Shown: positions 52,399 through 61,954 of the stretch, one piece after another
Layout of the letters: every line of letters begins with the position of its first letter
Numbering within the stretch: position 1 is the stretch's first letter
Assembly: GCF_004344915.1 (NCBI RefSeq)
Contig: NZ_SKFG01000018.1
Span: 1 to 64,000 of the forward strand
Reading direction: 5' to 3'
Origin: Paenibacillus albiflavus
Lineage (GTDB): Bacteria; Bacillota; Bacilli; Paenibacillales; NBRC-103111
DNA: 64,000 nt
The notes under the pieces: generated by a model
Told to the model about the DNA's origin: nothing
Databases searched by the model: none
The model's input: only the letters and a program-made list of their open reading frames with translations
Program-made: the position numbers and the translations under genes

Positions 52399-54231
52399 CT
52401 ATTTACGCTGTGCAAGCTGATTTTCTAGGGATATCTTTTCTATTGCTATCTGTGCTGCACGAAGCGAATCTCCTTCTCGCTCCGCCCGTATGATTTCTTC
52501 CTTCTTGCGTTCAATTTCTTGCAGTAAACCATAATTGCTGATTTCACGAATGTAATCATCAATAATATCGAAGCTTATGACATGACCATCCTCAATAATT
52601 GCAATTGAAGATGCAAGCTTTTCTAATGAAGCGTCTCTAAGGGTTGCTAGGAATGAGCTATGACTGAGTTCATCATGTTCAGTGTAGTAACTGTATAAAT
52701 AAGCAGCTAATGCCGCGTGAGCTTCTACGTTAAAACCGTCACCCAAATGCTCTTGAACATACCGACATACTTCTGTACTACGCATCATAACCGACAGAAG
52801 TAAACGTTCCGCACGGTGATAGGCTTGGTACTGGACAATACCAACATCCGTTCTCCCATTATTCATAACATTATTCCACCGTTTTGGTTTCTTATCCCCG
52901 GCCTTCATCTTTTTTTGCTGTGAAAGCCTAGCTTCATGTAAGCTATGCTTTAGAACTTCATAAGATTCATTAAATTCGACGCTTAAATCTTTGACATAAT
53001 GATCACGTTCAAGCGGGGAACTTAATTCTCCAATGATTTCGACTGCTGCTTGCAAATACCTTAGACGATCGCCTTCTTCGTTCAAGTTGTAATTCTTGCG
53101 GCTATGAAGAAGTCTAAAGCGCATAGCAGGAACAGCACCACGGATGATTTCACGAACAAACCGATCTTGTCCATTAGATTCGATATATTCGTCAGGGTCT
53201 TTACCGTCTGGAATCATTGCAACTGAAACACTGCAGTTAACTTTCTCCAGCATTGGAATACATTTGGCCGCTGCAGCTTGTCCAGCAGAATCGCCATCAT
53301 AGCAAATAATAACACGCTCGGCAAGCCTTCGAATGATATCTGCTTGTTCTGGTGTAAAAGCAGTCCCCATTGTTGCAACGCCATTATGAACTCCAGCGCT
53401 CCATGCTTTGATCACGTCCATGAATCCTTCAAAAATGATAACCGTATGATCCTTGCGGATTTGTGGACGTGCAGCGTGCAAATGAAAAAGAGAACGGCTT
53501 TTGTTAAATAGCATCGTCTCAGGTGAGTTCAAATATTTAGGCTGTGCTTCGCCAAACGCTCTTCCTGCAAATGCGATTACACCGCCTGAAGTATCGCAAA
53601 TCGGAAAAATAATGCGATTACGGAACCGATCTACGAAGCCCCCCCCTTCTGATCTTGCAGAAATTAATCCGCCTCTTTCCATTAAAGGTAAAGAAAAACC
53701 GCGTTTCTCCAGTAGTTGCGTTAAAGTGTCCCAATTAGCTGGAGCGTATCCTATTCCGAAAGTATCGATCATTTTATCTGATAATCCACGGGATCTTACA
53801 TACTGTAGAGCCTCTTTACCTTGATCGGTATTTCGCAAAATATATTGATACAGCTTTGCAGTTAATTCATGTGCTTTCATTAAAGTCGTTCGTTCAAATC
53901 CAGCTTGGCTGTCCGCCTCAGAAGGTTGATCCCACGTAACCTCAATATTCGCATCAACTGCAAGTCTCCTTACTGCTTCTGCAAAAGAATAGCCTTCAAT
54001 TTCCATAACGAACTGGATGGAGTTTCCTCCAGCACCGCATCCGAAGCAATGATAAATTTGTTTCTCGGGCGTTACTGTAAAGGAAGGCGTCTTCTCGGAG
54101 TGAAAAGGACATAGCCCTTTAAGATAGTGTCCTTGCTTAGACAGACTTACATATTTACCGACAACATCCACAATGTCATGATGGCTTAACACCTCTTCGA
54201 TGACTTTGTCAGGAATTCGTCCGCTTCCCAT
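52399..54231 (-). CDS. dnaG: DnaG primase
   Basis: Makes RNA primers for replication. The 610 residues have an N-terminal zinc-binding domain (GLCPFHSEKTPSF ... YHCFGCGAGG, residues 40-65), the catalytic core with a TOPRIM segment (VIICYDGDSAGQAAA near 310 and DGKDPDEYI), and a C-terminal helicase-binding domain from about 450. It is the upstream partner of sigA. Confidence 0.97.
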   Translation of the reverse strand: MGSGRIPDKVIEEVLSHHDIVDVVGKYVSLSKQGHYLKGLCPFHSEKTPSFTVTPEKQIYHCFGCGAGGNSIQFVMEIEGYSFAEAVRRLAVDANIEVTWDQPSEADSQAGFERTTLMKAHELTAKLYQYILRNTDQGKEALQYVRSRGLSDKMIDTFGIGYAPANWDTLTQLLEKRGFSLPLMERGGLISARSEGGGFVDRFRNRIIFPICDTSGGVIAFAGRAFGEAQPKYLNSPETMLFNKSRSLFHLHAARPQIRKDHTVIIFEGFMDVIKAWSAGVHNGVATMGTAFTPEQADIIRRLAERVIICYDGDSAGQAAAAKCIPMLEKVNCSVSVAMIPDGKDPDEYIESNGQDRFVREIIRGAVPAMRFRLLHSRKNYNLNEEGDRLRYLQAAVEIIGELSSPLERDHYVKDLSVEFNESYEVLKHSLHEARLSQQKKMKAGDKKPKRWNNVMNNGRTDVGIVQYQAYHRAERLLLSVMMRSTEVCRYVQEHLGDGFNVEAHAALAAYLYSYYTEHDELSHSSFLATLRDASLEKLASSIAIIEDGHVISFDIIDDYIREISNYGLLQEIERKKEEIIRAEREGDSLRAAQIAIEKISLENQLAQRK

Positions 54232-54285
54232 GCTGTAATCACCTTCATTTCGGGTAGCACGTAAATATCACGTAAATATAATTCG

Positions 54286-54753
54286 CTACAAGAATCTATT
54301 CTCCTGCAACTGTTTCAAAAGTTTTGTCATACTTTGTAGAAATTCTTGTTTTTCGTGGGCTGTAATTGGTTTAGGACCTTTGGCATATTTGCCGCTTCTT
54401 CTTTGTTTGGCAAGTGCATGCCTTCGCTCGAGCAATTCATCCATATTATCATTGGTAAAAATTAACCCTCGAGGTGACATGACATGCGCGCCTTTGGCAA
54501 GCCCAAGTGCAGCTAAGCCATAATCTCCCGTAACAAGCACATCGCCTGATCGGATCCGATTGGCAATATGCAAATCCGCTGATTGATCGGAAGGATCAAC
54601 CTGAACAGTGGTGACATGACTTCCTTGCTCACTTAAAAAATGAGCATAGGAGGCAACGAAGATGACATGGACATCACAAGCTTGTCCAGCGGCCATAATT
54701 TCTTTTTTAACAGGACAGGAATCTGCATCAACAATAATATGAAAATTATGCAT
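54286..54753 (-). CDS. YaiI/YqxD family (DUF188) protein
   Basis: 155 residues from ATG 54753 (MHNFHIIVDADSCP). Family marks are VDADSCPVKKEI, DQSADLHIANRI, VTGDYGLAALGLAKGA and a Lys/Arg-rich stretch GPKPITAHEK. It is a PIN-like small protein of unknown function, next to dnaG as in Bacillus. A GTG at 54777 could give eight more residues but has no ribosome site. Confidence 0.88.
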   Translation of the reverse strand: MHNFHIIVDADSCPVKKEIMAAGQACDVHVIFVASYAHFLSEQGSHVTTVQVDPSDQSADLHIANRIRSGDVLVTGDYGLAALGLAKGAHVMSPRGLIFTNDNMDELLERRHALAKQRRSGKYAKGPKPITAHEKQEFLQSMTKLLKQLQENRFL

Positions 54754-54913
54754 GCTTGTTATAACCCCAAATTTCACAATATATCGTATCTATTATATAC
54801 GCTGACAGATTAAAAATTCCTGCTGATCCTATTACGCAGTTTATAGGAATTAGTTGCATCCAATTTTATCAAATTGGATCATGAGGTTAAGGGCCCGTGT
54901 TAAAGTCTGTCAC

Positions 54914-54994
54914 AACAAGAAGAAACGGCGTTGTCACTATAAGCTTAAGAAGCAAACTTCTCAACTTCCTAGTGACGAAGCCGTCTTTCTTGTT
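54914..54994 (-). terminator. Long hairpin after glyS
   Basis: Imperfect 25-26-base arms (AACAAGAA ... ACGGC ... TCACTA) enclose a second small hairpin (AGAAG/CTTCT). It begins 24 bases after the glyS stop and has T-rich sequence on the outgoing arm. It probably terminates glyQS; the stem is far longer than needed for termination. Confidence 0.65.
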
Positions 54995-55017
54995 ACAAAG
55001 CATTACAGAACGTTATC

Positions 55018-57096
55018 TTACCACACAAGCTTATGGAAATCAGCAAATTGTACACAATCAGAAGAAATTCCGCTAAGCAAAGCTAATCGGTTGCGTCGAA
55101 TGGCTTCATCTTCAGCCATAATCATAACACCATCAAAGAATGCTGTAATTGCCCCTCGAATTCCGGTTAGCGTTGCTAGAGCTTGCTGCATCTCGCCTTC
55201 GCTAAGCTTAGCTGCATAAATGCCACGAACCGCTTGCCATTCTTCATATAGATGATGCTCAACTTGTTCTGTGAATACAGCCGGATTAACCTGATCATTG
55301 CCATCTGCTTTGCCAGCAAGATTGTTGACACGATTAAAGGAATCAACGGATATTTTAAATTCAGGCTCTGCGACCGCGTTCATAAGAACTTCCGACTTGC
55401 TTACAACTGCAACAATGTCTCCATAACCAGCGCCCATAACAGCATCGATCACATCATAACGAATGCCACGCTCAGTTAGTACATTCTTCACGCGTAATCC
55501 GAAGAAATCATTCATATCGGACTTAATTTCTTCTACTTTACGCTTCGCCAGATTAGCATCTTGAAGAACTTGTAATGCAAGCTCAAATAGTTCAGGCAAT
55601 GTGATCGATAGCTTATGGTCAAGTACCATCTGAACAATACCTGCTGCTTGACGGCGAAGTGCATACGGATCTTGTGAACCCGTAGGGATAATACCAATTG
55701 CAAAACACCCAGCAATCGTATCCAATTTATCCGCAATGGATACAATCGTTCCAACTAGAGATGCAGGTGATGCATCACCAGAGAAGCGAGGCATATAATG
55801 CTCGTTGATCGCTTTGGCTACCGTTTCTTTCTCGCCAGCTTTACGAGCATAGTCTTCACCCATAATTCCTTGCAACTCAGGGAACTCGTATACCATCTGT
55901 GTAACTAAGTCAAATTTACATATAGTTGCTGCACGCTCCACGTCAGCCATGACAGACGACTCAGCCTGTAATTTCTTCGCCAAGCTATCGCTAATACGAA
56001 CAATACGACGAACTTTATCTCCGATTGTGCCTAACTCCTCGTGGAAAACAATCGTTTCAAGTCTTTCCAAGAAATGTGCAATTTCATGCTTTTGATCTTC
56101 TTGGTAGAAGAATTTCGCGTCTGACAGACGAGCACGTAGCACCTTCTCATTACCTCTTGCAACGACATCGAGCGACACATCATTACCATTGCGAACCGTT
56201 ACGAAGAACGGCTTCAGATTGCCTTCCGCATCAAGCACAGGGAAGTATCTTTGGTGTTCGCGCATCGATGTGATCAGCACTTCCTTCGGAATGCCCAGGA
56301 ACTCTGGATTAAACGTTCCGTACAATGCTGTCGGGTACTCAACGAGGAAAATAACCTCTTCAAGCAGATCTGCCTGCATAGGAACATTCCAGCCTTGCGA
56401 CTCCTCGAATGCCTTAATCCCATCAACAATAAGCTGCTTGCGCTCTTCAATATCAACAAGGACATATTGCTCGCGAAGTGATTCTTTGTACGCAGAAGCT
56501 TCGCTAATTGATGTTTCTTTTCCTAAGAAACGATGTCCACGTGATACACGATCGGATTGCACGCCTGCGATTTCAAATGGAATTACTTCCTTACCAAATA
56601 AAGCAACCAGCCAGCGAATAGGTCTAACATATTTAAGCTCCTTTGCACCCCAACGCATATTCTTAGGGAAGGATAAGGAAGTAATCAGACCTGACAAGCT
56701 CTCACTTAGTAAAGCAGCCGTATCTGCTCCTTGTAGGTTTTTCTCCGCATAAATATATTCAACACCTTGAAGCTCTTGAAAAAAGAACTGTTCAGGCTCA
56801 ACACCCTGTGAACGTGCAAAGCCTAAAGCAGCTTTACTCCAGTTGCCTTGATCATCAAGCGCAATTTTGCGGGATGGGCCTTTGACCTGCTCTCTAACAT
56901 CTGAGCCCTTCTCCGCTAAATCAGTAATAAGAACAGCTAGACGACGAGGTGTAGCATACGCTTTGACCTCAGTAAATTCAATTCTTGAATCTTGAAGAAA
57001 CTTTGTCATTTTATCCGCGAGTTGATTAACCGCATCACGAATAAATCTGGCAGGGAGCTCTTCCATACCGATCTCTAGCAATAAATCCTTGGCCAT
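55018..57096 (-). CDS. glyS: Glycyl-tRNA synthetase beta subunit
   Basis: 692 residues, the normal length. It starts AKDLLLEIGMEELPARFI, with SRGHRFLG, a CKFDLVTQMVYEFPELQGIMG segment, GSQDPYALRRQAAGI and a C-terminal anticodon-binding region ending in DGVMIMAEDEAIRRNRLALL. It works with GlyQ as an alpha2beta2 enzyme. The gap to glyQ is one base. Confidence 0.97.
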   Translation of the reverse strand: MAKDLLLEIGMEELPARFIRDAVNQLADKMTKFLQDSRIEFTEVKAYATPRRLAVLITDLAEKGSDVREQVKGPSRKIALDDQGNWSKAALGFARSQGVEPEQFFFQELQGVEYIYAEKNLQGADTAALLSESLSGLITSLSFPKNMRWGAKELKYVRPIRWLVALFGKEVIPFEIAGVQSDRVSRGHRFLGKETSISEASAYKESLREQYVLVDIEERKQLIVDGIKAFEESQGWNVPMQADLLEEVIFLVEYPTALYGTFNPEFLGIPKEVLITSMREHQRYFPVLDAEGNLKPFFVTVRNGNDVSLDVVARGNEKVLRARLSDAKFFYQEDQKHEIAHFLERLETIVFHEELGTIGDKVRRIVRISDSLAKKLQAESSVMADVERAATICKFDLVTQMVYEFPELQGIMGEDYARKAGEKETVAKAINEHYMPRFSGDASPASLVGTIVSIADKLDTIAGCFAIGIIPTGSQDPYALRRQAAGIVQMVLDHKLSITLPELFELALQVLQDANLAKRKVEEIKSDMNDFFGLRVKNVLTERGIRYDVIDAVMGAGYGDIVAVVSKSEVLMNAVAEPEFKISVDSFNRVNNLAGKADGNDQVNPAVFTEQVEHHLYEEWQAVRGIYAAKLSEGEMQQALATLTGIRGAITAFFDGVMIMAEDEAIRRNRLALLSGISSDCVQFADFHKLVW

Positions 57097-57097
57097 G

Positions 57098-57976
57098 TTA
57101 CTCCTCTCCTTTCTTCAGAAGCGGGAATCCAAGACGTTCTCTAGCTTCCAAATAAACCGTTGCACAATTACGGGCTAAATTACGTACACGCATGATATAG
57201 CCTGTACGCTCTGTTACTGAAATCGCGCCTCTTGCATCAAGTAAATTGAATGTATGTGAACATTTTAAAACGTAGTCGTAAGCAGGGAAGACCAGTTCAG
57301 CCTCAAGCGCACGCTTAGCCTCAGCTTCATATGTTGTGAACAAATTAAACAGCATCTTCGTATCGGATACTTCAAATGTATATTTGGAATGCTCAAATTC
57401 AGGTTGCAGGAATACATCGCCGTATTTAACGCCGTCTACCCACTCCAAATCATATACATTCTCTTTATCTTGAATGTAAGAAGCAAGTCGTTCAAGACCA
57501 TAGGTGATTTCAACCGAAACAGGGCTAGTATCGATACCGCCTACTTGTTGGAAGTACGTAAACTGCGTTACTTCCATACCATCCAGCCATACTTCCCAGC
57601 CAAGTCCCCACGCGCCAAGCGTTGGGCCTTCCCAGTTATCTTCAACAAAACGGATGTCATGATGAAGCGGGTCGATACCTAGACGCTTTAAGCTTTCTAA
57701 GTACAATTCTTGAATATTGTCCGGAGACGGCTTCATAATTACTTGAAACTGATGATGCTGGTAAAGACGATTCGGATTCTCACCATAACGACCATCCGTA
57801 GGACGACGTGAAGGCTCCACATATGCAACGTTCCACGGTTCAGGTCCGATCGTTCTTAAGAAAGTCATCGGGTTGAATGTACCCGCTCCCTTCTCAACAT
57901 CATAAGGTTGCATAATAATGCATTGCTGTTCTGCCCAGAATTTCTGCAGCGTTTGAATAATTCCTTGAAAATTCAT
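57098..57976 (-). CDS. glyQ: Glycyl-tRNA synthetase alpha subunit
   Basis: 292-residue class II catalytic subunit. [59 protein letters not shown] and [20 protein letters not shown] are hallmark stretches. It is preceded by a T-box leader and followed by glyS with tight spacing. Confidence 0.98.
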   Translation of the reverse strand: MNFQGIIQTLQKFWAEQQCIIMQPYDVEKGAGTFNPMTFLRTIGPEPWNVAYVEPSRRPTDGRYGENPNRLYQHHQFQVIMKPSPDNIQELYLESLKRLGIDPLHHDIRFVEDNWEGPTLGAWGLGWEVWLDGMEVTQFTYFQQVGGIDTSPVSVEITYGLERLASYIQDKENVYDLEWVDGVKYGDVFLQPEFEHSKYTFEVSDTKMLFNLFTTYEAEAKRALEAELVFPAYDYVLKCSHTFNLLDARGAISVTERTGYIMRVRNLARNCATVYLEARERLGFPLLKKGEE

Positions 57977-58034
57977 GTTTCCTACCCCTTTCCATTACTT
58001 AAACTCGTTCAAGCTTGGCAAGCTTTCGACGACA

Positions 58035-58265
58035 CAAAAAAACCCGTCTCTATGCCTGACCAACAGACATAGGGACGGGATTGATAGTATAACCCGCGGT
58101 TCCACCCTATTTGACCAACTACCTCATAAGGAAGTCGATCCACCTTCATCCTGCGATGCGCTCCAGAATGCCATTCATCGATTACGTAAGGCTGGACTTT
58201 CACTAGCACCAGCTCGCTATACTCCGCTGACCGATTACTCTTTTCCTTCACTGCGCAATTTGATA
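58035..58265 (-). promoter_or_regulatory. Glycine T-box riboswitch upstream of glyQS
   Basis: The T-box core AGGGTGGAACCGCGG is at 58094-58108 on the minus strand. It is followed by an intrinsic terminator (CCCGTCCCTATG / CATAGAGACGGG and a run of seven T) at 58035-58079. Stem I contains AGTGAAGG, an AGCTGG/CCAGC arm and a GAATGGCATT specifier region with GGC, a glycine codon. Uncharged tRNA-Gly is expected to pair with it and allow readthrough into glyQ. Confidence 0.95.
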
Positions 58266-58321
58266 TTCATGAATCTTTACTTCACAAAATAATAGCAAAC
58301 TGCTCTAACCATGTCAACTTA

Positions 58322-59068
58322 TTAAATATCATATTTCTCCATTTGCTCAAGAAAAGATCGCGATTTAAACCTAATTCCGACATGTGTATCCATATAAGTT
58401 CGCATACATGACTTGAGTTCATCCTTTGTGCTTTGCTTCACATCTATTGCCCCTAGCCTTCGAAGGTCTAGACGCTTGAACAAGCGAAGCAGCTTCCATG
58501 TCGCATCACTCATCGCAATAGCTTGTTGATCCTTATAGCTACAGGAGGAGCATATGACACCGCCAAGCCTTGCGCTAAAAAGCATCCTCGGTGTAATTGA
58601 ACCACAGGATACGCAAGCTTCCAACTCAGGAGAATAGCCTGCTGAGCCAAGCAGCTTCATCTCAAGCAAATGAGCGACTATCGCCATATCCTTATCTTCA
58701 TCAATCGCTTCAAGCCCAGCTTTAAGCTGTTCAAACAAGTATGCGCTTGCATCTTCTTCTGAGGACATGCGATCGATTAATTCAACGAGATAAGCAGAAT
58801 AAGCTGATTTGTACAGATCTTCTCTTAGTTTATTAAACGACTTAAGCAGCTCTCCATTATTAAGCGTTCCCATCTGTCCCGATTTATAAAAAACATACTC
58901 GCCAAAAGTAAAAAGCTGCGTGACAGCTCCGAGGCGACTTTTGACTTTCTTCGCCCCTCGAGCCATCACGCTAACTTTGCCCATCTCTCGCGTATACAAG
59001 GTAATAATCTTATTACCTTCCCCGTAATCCATGCTGCGCAGGACAATACCTTCCACTCTGTGTAGCAT
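58322..59068 (-). CDS. recO: RecO, recombination mediator
   Basis: Loads RecA onto SSB-coated DNA. The 248 residues have an N-terminal OB fold (MLHRVEGIVLRSMDYGEGNKIITLYT), a helical middle with YLVELIDRM, and a C-terminal zinc-binding module with CVSCG and CSSC pairs (about residues 149-182). It lies between yqzL and the glyQ T-box, as in Bacillus. Confidence 0.95.
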   Translation of the reverse strand: MLHRVEGIVLRSMDYGEGNKIITLYTREMGKVSVMARGAKKVKSRLGAVTQLFTFGEYVFYKSGQMGTLNNGELLKSFNKLREDLYKSAYSAYLVELIDRMSSEEDASAYLFEQLKAGLEAIDEDKDMAIVAHLLEMKLLGSAGYSPELEACVSCGSITPRMLFSARLGGVICSSCSYKDQQAIAMSDATWKLLRLFKRLDLRRLGAIDVKQSTKDELKSCMRTYMDTHVGIRFKSRSFLEQMEKYDI

Positions 59069-59093
59069 GATACTCCCCCATGCCTATATTCAT

Positions 59094-59243
59094 TTACTCG
59101 AATAGCTCGTCTGACTCTGAATCAAATCCATCCTCATTAGAATCATCGATTTGATTCTGGTTACCAAGCGTAACCTCTTTATAAAGCAAGTATGCATCAA
59201 GATCGCCTGTCGTCCAGAAGTAATTCCACGAAAAATTTCGCAT
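59094..59243 (-). CDS. yqzL: YqzL family small protein
   Basis: A 49-residue protein starting MRNFSWNYFWTTGDLDAYLL, then YKE, matching the YqzL pattern of an aromatic N-terminus followed by G-(D/N)-(L/V)-(D)-(A/T)-YLL. The C-terminal half is strongly acidic (many Asp/Glu), longer than in the short Bacillus form. It lies between era and recO as in Bacillus, with GGAGAGG upstream of the ATG. Function unknown. Confidence 0.85.
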   Translation of the reverse strand: MRNFSWNYFWTTGDLDAYLLYKEVTLGNQNQIDDSNEDGFDSESDELFE

Positions 59244-59370
59244 GAGTAACATCCTCTCCATCGACATGACTATTGCTTACTATCATGTAACTTAGGATGT
59301 ACGTCCTGCACTACAGTATGCGTTACAAAACTTGCCAGGGATAGAAATTAACTTCCGTGAACAGAGTGGT

Positions 59371-60276
59371 TTATTCGTTTCTAAATCCAAGATCACGCAG
59401 CACACGCTCTTGATTCCGCCAATCCTTCTTCACCTTAACCCACAACTCAAGGAAAGTCTTGGAACCAAGTAACGCTTCAATATCTTTACGAGCTCCAGCA
59501 CCAACTTGTTTAAGCAGCGTACCATTTTTTCCAATGATAATCCCTTTCTGAGAATCGCGTTCAACATAAATAACGGCCGAGATATGTACGACTCCGTTAT
59601 CTTGAACACGCATGTCTTCTATGGCAACAGCGATCGAATGAGGAACCTCTTCACGAGTCAAATGCAGAATTTTTTCACGGATTAGCTCTGCACAGACGAA
59701 CTGCTCAGGATGATCGGTCACTTGATCAGCAGGATAATATTGTGGCCCTGGTGACAAATACTTCACGATCTGATCCAGCATTGTCGTTACGTTATTACCA
59801 TTTAGCGCGGAAACAGGAATAATCTCAGCAAATGGATATAATTCATTATACTTCGTAATGATCGGCAGAAGCTCTTCCGGCTGCACTTTATCGATCTTAT
59901 TAAGCACGAGAATAACAGGTGTTTTGACTTGTTTAAGCTGTTCAATAATGAACCTGTCCCCACCTCCGAAGCCTTCAGCCACATCGACCAGAAACAGGAT
60001 TGCATCGACTTCGCCAAACGTATTCTTGGCAACCTTCATCATATAATCGCCAAGCTTTGAAGTCGGCTTATGAATACCTGGTGTATCTAAAAATACAATT
60101 TGCGTACTATCAGTCGTATATACGCCATGAATCTTATTTCGTGTAGTTTGCGGCTTGTCCGACATAATAGCAATTTTCTGTCCAATCACCTGGTTCATTA
60201 ACGTCGATTTGCCGACATTCGGTCGACCAATAATTGCTACGAATCCCGATTTAAAGGATTGTTTATTTCCACTCAT
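59371..60276 (-). CDS. era: Era GTPase
   Basis: Essential GTPase that binds 16S rRNA in 30S assembly. The 301 residues have G1 [14 protein letters not shown]3 [14 protein letters not shown]4 LNKIDK, and a C-terminal KH domain with [25 protein letters not shown]. The ATG overlaps the cdd stop (ATGA) and uses an AGGAGG site within cdd. Confidence 0.98.
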   Translation of the reverse strand: MSGNKQSFKSGFVAIIGRPNVGKSTLMNQVIGQKIAIMSDKPQTTRNKIHGVYTTDSTQIVFLDTPGIHKPTSKLGDYMMKVAKNTFGEVDAILFLVDVAEGFGGGDRFIIEQLKQVKTPVILVLNKIDKVQPEELLPIITKYNELYPFAEIIPVSALNGNNVTTMLDQIVKYLSPGPQYYPADQVTDHPEQFVCAELIREKILHLTREEVPHSIAVAIEDMRVQDNGVVHISAVIYVERDSQKGIIIGKNGTLLKQVGAGARKDIEALLGSKTFLELWVKVKKDWRNQERVLRDLGFRNE

Positions 60277-60692
60277 GAATTTCCTCCTGATGATGTCAAA
60301 TCTTGATTAGTAAAAGCGCCTGGAAGCAAACTCGCAACCGTTGTTTCAACAAACTCGCCTTTCATATTGCTTAAAAAAACAGGCATGTCTGGTGCACACA
60401 ACTCAACAAGGACTTGCCTACATACACCACATGGTGAAATAGGACCCTCTGTATCGCCAATTACTGCGATTGCACGAAATGACTTCGGCTTGTATCCATC
60501 TGCTATGGCGCGGAAAAGTGCCGTACGCTCAGCACAATTCGTTGGGCCATACGCTGCATTCTCTACGTTGCACCCCAAATGTACTTGCCCGTCATCCGCT
60601 AATAAGGCTGCTCCAACGTTAAAATTCGAATAGGGAGTATACGCTCGTTGCATGACTTGCCTAGCTAATGCAATTAATTCCTTTGCTTCCAT
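60273..60692 (-). CDS. cdd: Cytidine deaminase
   Basis: 139-residue zinc enzyme that deaminates cytidine and deoxycytidine. The zinc site is the tetrameric Cys type: [19 protein letters not shown] with the catalytic Glu, and CGVCRQVL. It sits between dgkA and era, its common Bacillales place. Confidence 0.97.
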   Translation of the reverse strand: MEAKELIALARQVMQRAYTPYSNFNVGAALLADDGQVHLGCNVENAAYGPTNCAERTALFRAIADGYKPKSFRAIAVIGDTEGPISPCGVCRQVLVELCAPDMPVFLSNMKGEFVETTVASLLPGAFTNQDLTSSGGNS

Positions 60693-60728
60693 AGGAATTC
60701 CCCTCTCTGAATTTCACTAATGTTCTCA

Positions 60729-61448
60729 TTATATCCACTCTAACCCCAAAACAATGAGTGCAGATAACACACTTCCCAATAGACTACCTAAAATTAGAGA
60801 CATTGTCCGCACTTTCTTGAGACTAGTAAGTGCAATGAATATTATGGTAATGAGAATATATCCAAATATAATTCCTCTTCTATCATCCAATGTTAAGGCA
60901 AGCACCATAGCACCTGAAGTGCACAGGTACATCACTGGATTAAATCTTAACTTGGATTGATTCACCAAGCTTAAGGCATTAAGACTAGTCCCAACCAAAA
61001 AATTAAAAACTAGAATTAAAGCAAGCATCGGATAACTGATAGGCATAGCTGGATCAGGTATCTCGGCAGGTCTTATTCCATGAAACAAGAAATCGATTAC
61101 TGGCTTATAGAATACAGCTATACCAATCAGTACGGCAAAACCCGCACTCACTAAGACTGCCCCGCTGGCAGCATCCTTGGCGATCTTAGCAAGTGGGTGA
61201 AATTCTTCGGTCACAAGATCAACAGCTTTTTCAATCCCAGTATTCAGGAGTTCCGCTGTTATTACGATTCCAATCGGAATCCATAGCATCACACATGAAC
61301 CGATAGGCAATCTAAAAAAAAGAGCAAGAAACGTTACTAGTTCAGCAATTCCGACATGAATTCGTAGGTTTCGTTCCGACGCAACGGTTTGAACAATCCC
61401 CTCATGCGCATTGATAAAACTGTCTAGCCACGTATTTCGCTTAATCAC
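60729..61448 (-). CDS. dgkA: DgkA-type lipid kinase with extra C-terminal membrane domain
   Basis: The N-terminal 125 residues are a typical Gram-positive DgkA (undecaprenol/diacylglycerol kinase): SERNLRIHVGIAELV, ITAELLNTGIEKAVDLV, EEFHPLAKIAKDAASGAVL. A further roughly 110 residues form a second membrane domain with about four segments and little charge, making 239 residues against about 120-130 for the Bacillus enzyme. The substrate is probably undecaprenol, linking it to the lipid carrier used by MraY and MurG. It overlaps ybeY by four bases. Confidence 0.9.
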   Translation of the reverse strand: MIKRNTWLDSFINAHEGIVQTVASERNLRIHVGIAELVTFLALFFRLPIGSCVMLWIPIGIVITAELLNTGIEKAVDLVTEEFHPLAKIAKDAASGAVLVSAGFAVLIGIAVFYKPVIDFLFHGIRPAEIPDPAMPISYPMLALILVFNFLVGTSLNALSLVNQSKLRFNPVMYLCTSGAMVLALTLDDRRGIIFGYILITIIFIALTSLKKVRTMSLILGSLLGSVLSALIVLGLEWI

Positions 61449-61954
61449 CGGGTAAGTCCTGCCTTACTTAGAATTTGTTCCTGCTTCGCAAACATCTCTT
61501 GTTCAGCAGCCTCATCCTGATGATCATATCCAATTAGATGCAAGAAGCCATGCACGAATAAGAAGCCGAGTTCTCGCTCGATGGAATGCCCGTACTCTTC
61601 TGCTTGCGCAATCGCTGTTTCAACAGAAATAATAATGTCGCCTAATGGCTCAACTTCATTGTTGAAGTCGTCGCCATCACTAGCCTCATCAATTTCGTAT
61701 ACAATTTCAAGCTCATCCTCTCCCATTTCTTGAATGGCAAAAGAAAGAACATCTGTCGGCTTGTCATAGCCGCGATATTCCTTATTCAATTCATGGATTC
61801 GCTTGTCATCTACGAAAGTCAGGGAAATCTCCCCTTCTTCTATTTCCTCTTGTTCACCTGCATATTTCAATAGGTTCTCCAAAAGTCCAATAAATTCAGG
61901 CGTAATTTCCTTGATTTCCTGTTCATTCATCCATTCTATTCTAAGTCTATCCAT
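61445..61954 (-). CDS. ybeY: YbeY, endoribonuclease / rRNA maturation factor
   Basis: 169 residues from ATG 61954 (MDRLRIEWMNEQE), nine bases after GGAGG; an upstream frame of 24 codons overlaps pgpH and is not family-like. The zinc motif HGFLHLIGYDHQDEAAEQEM is intact. It acts in 16S rRNA 3' maturation and ribosome quality control. It overlaps the pgpH stop by eight bases. Confidence 0.96.
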   Translation of the reverse strand: MDRLRIEWMNEQEIKEITPEFIGLLENLLKYAGEQEEIEEGEISLTFVDDKRIHELNKEYRGYDKPTDVLSFAIQEMGEDELEIVYEIDEASDGDDFNNEVEPLGDIIISVETAIAQAEEYGHSIERELGFLFVHGFLHLIGYDHQDEAAEQEMFAKQEQILSKAGLTR

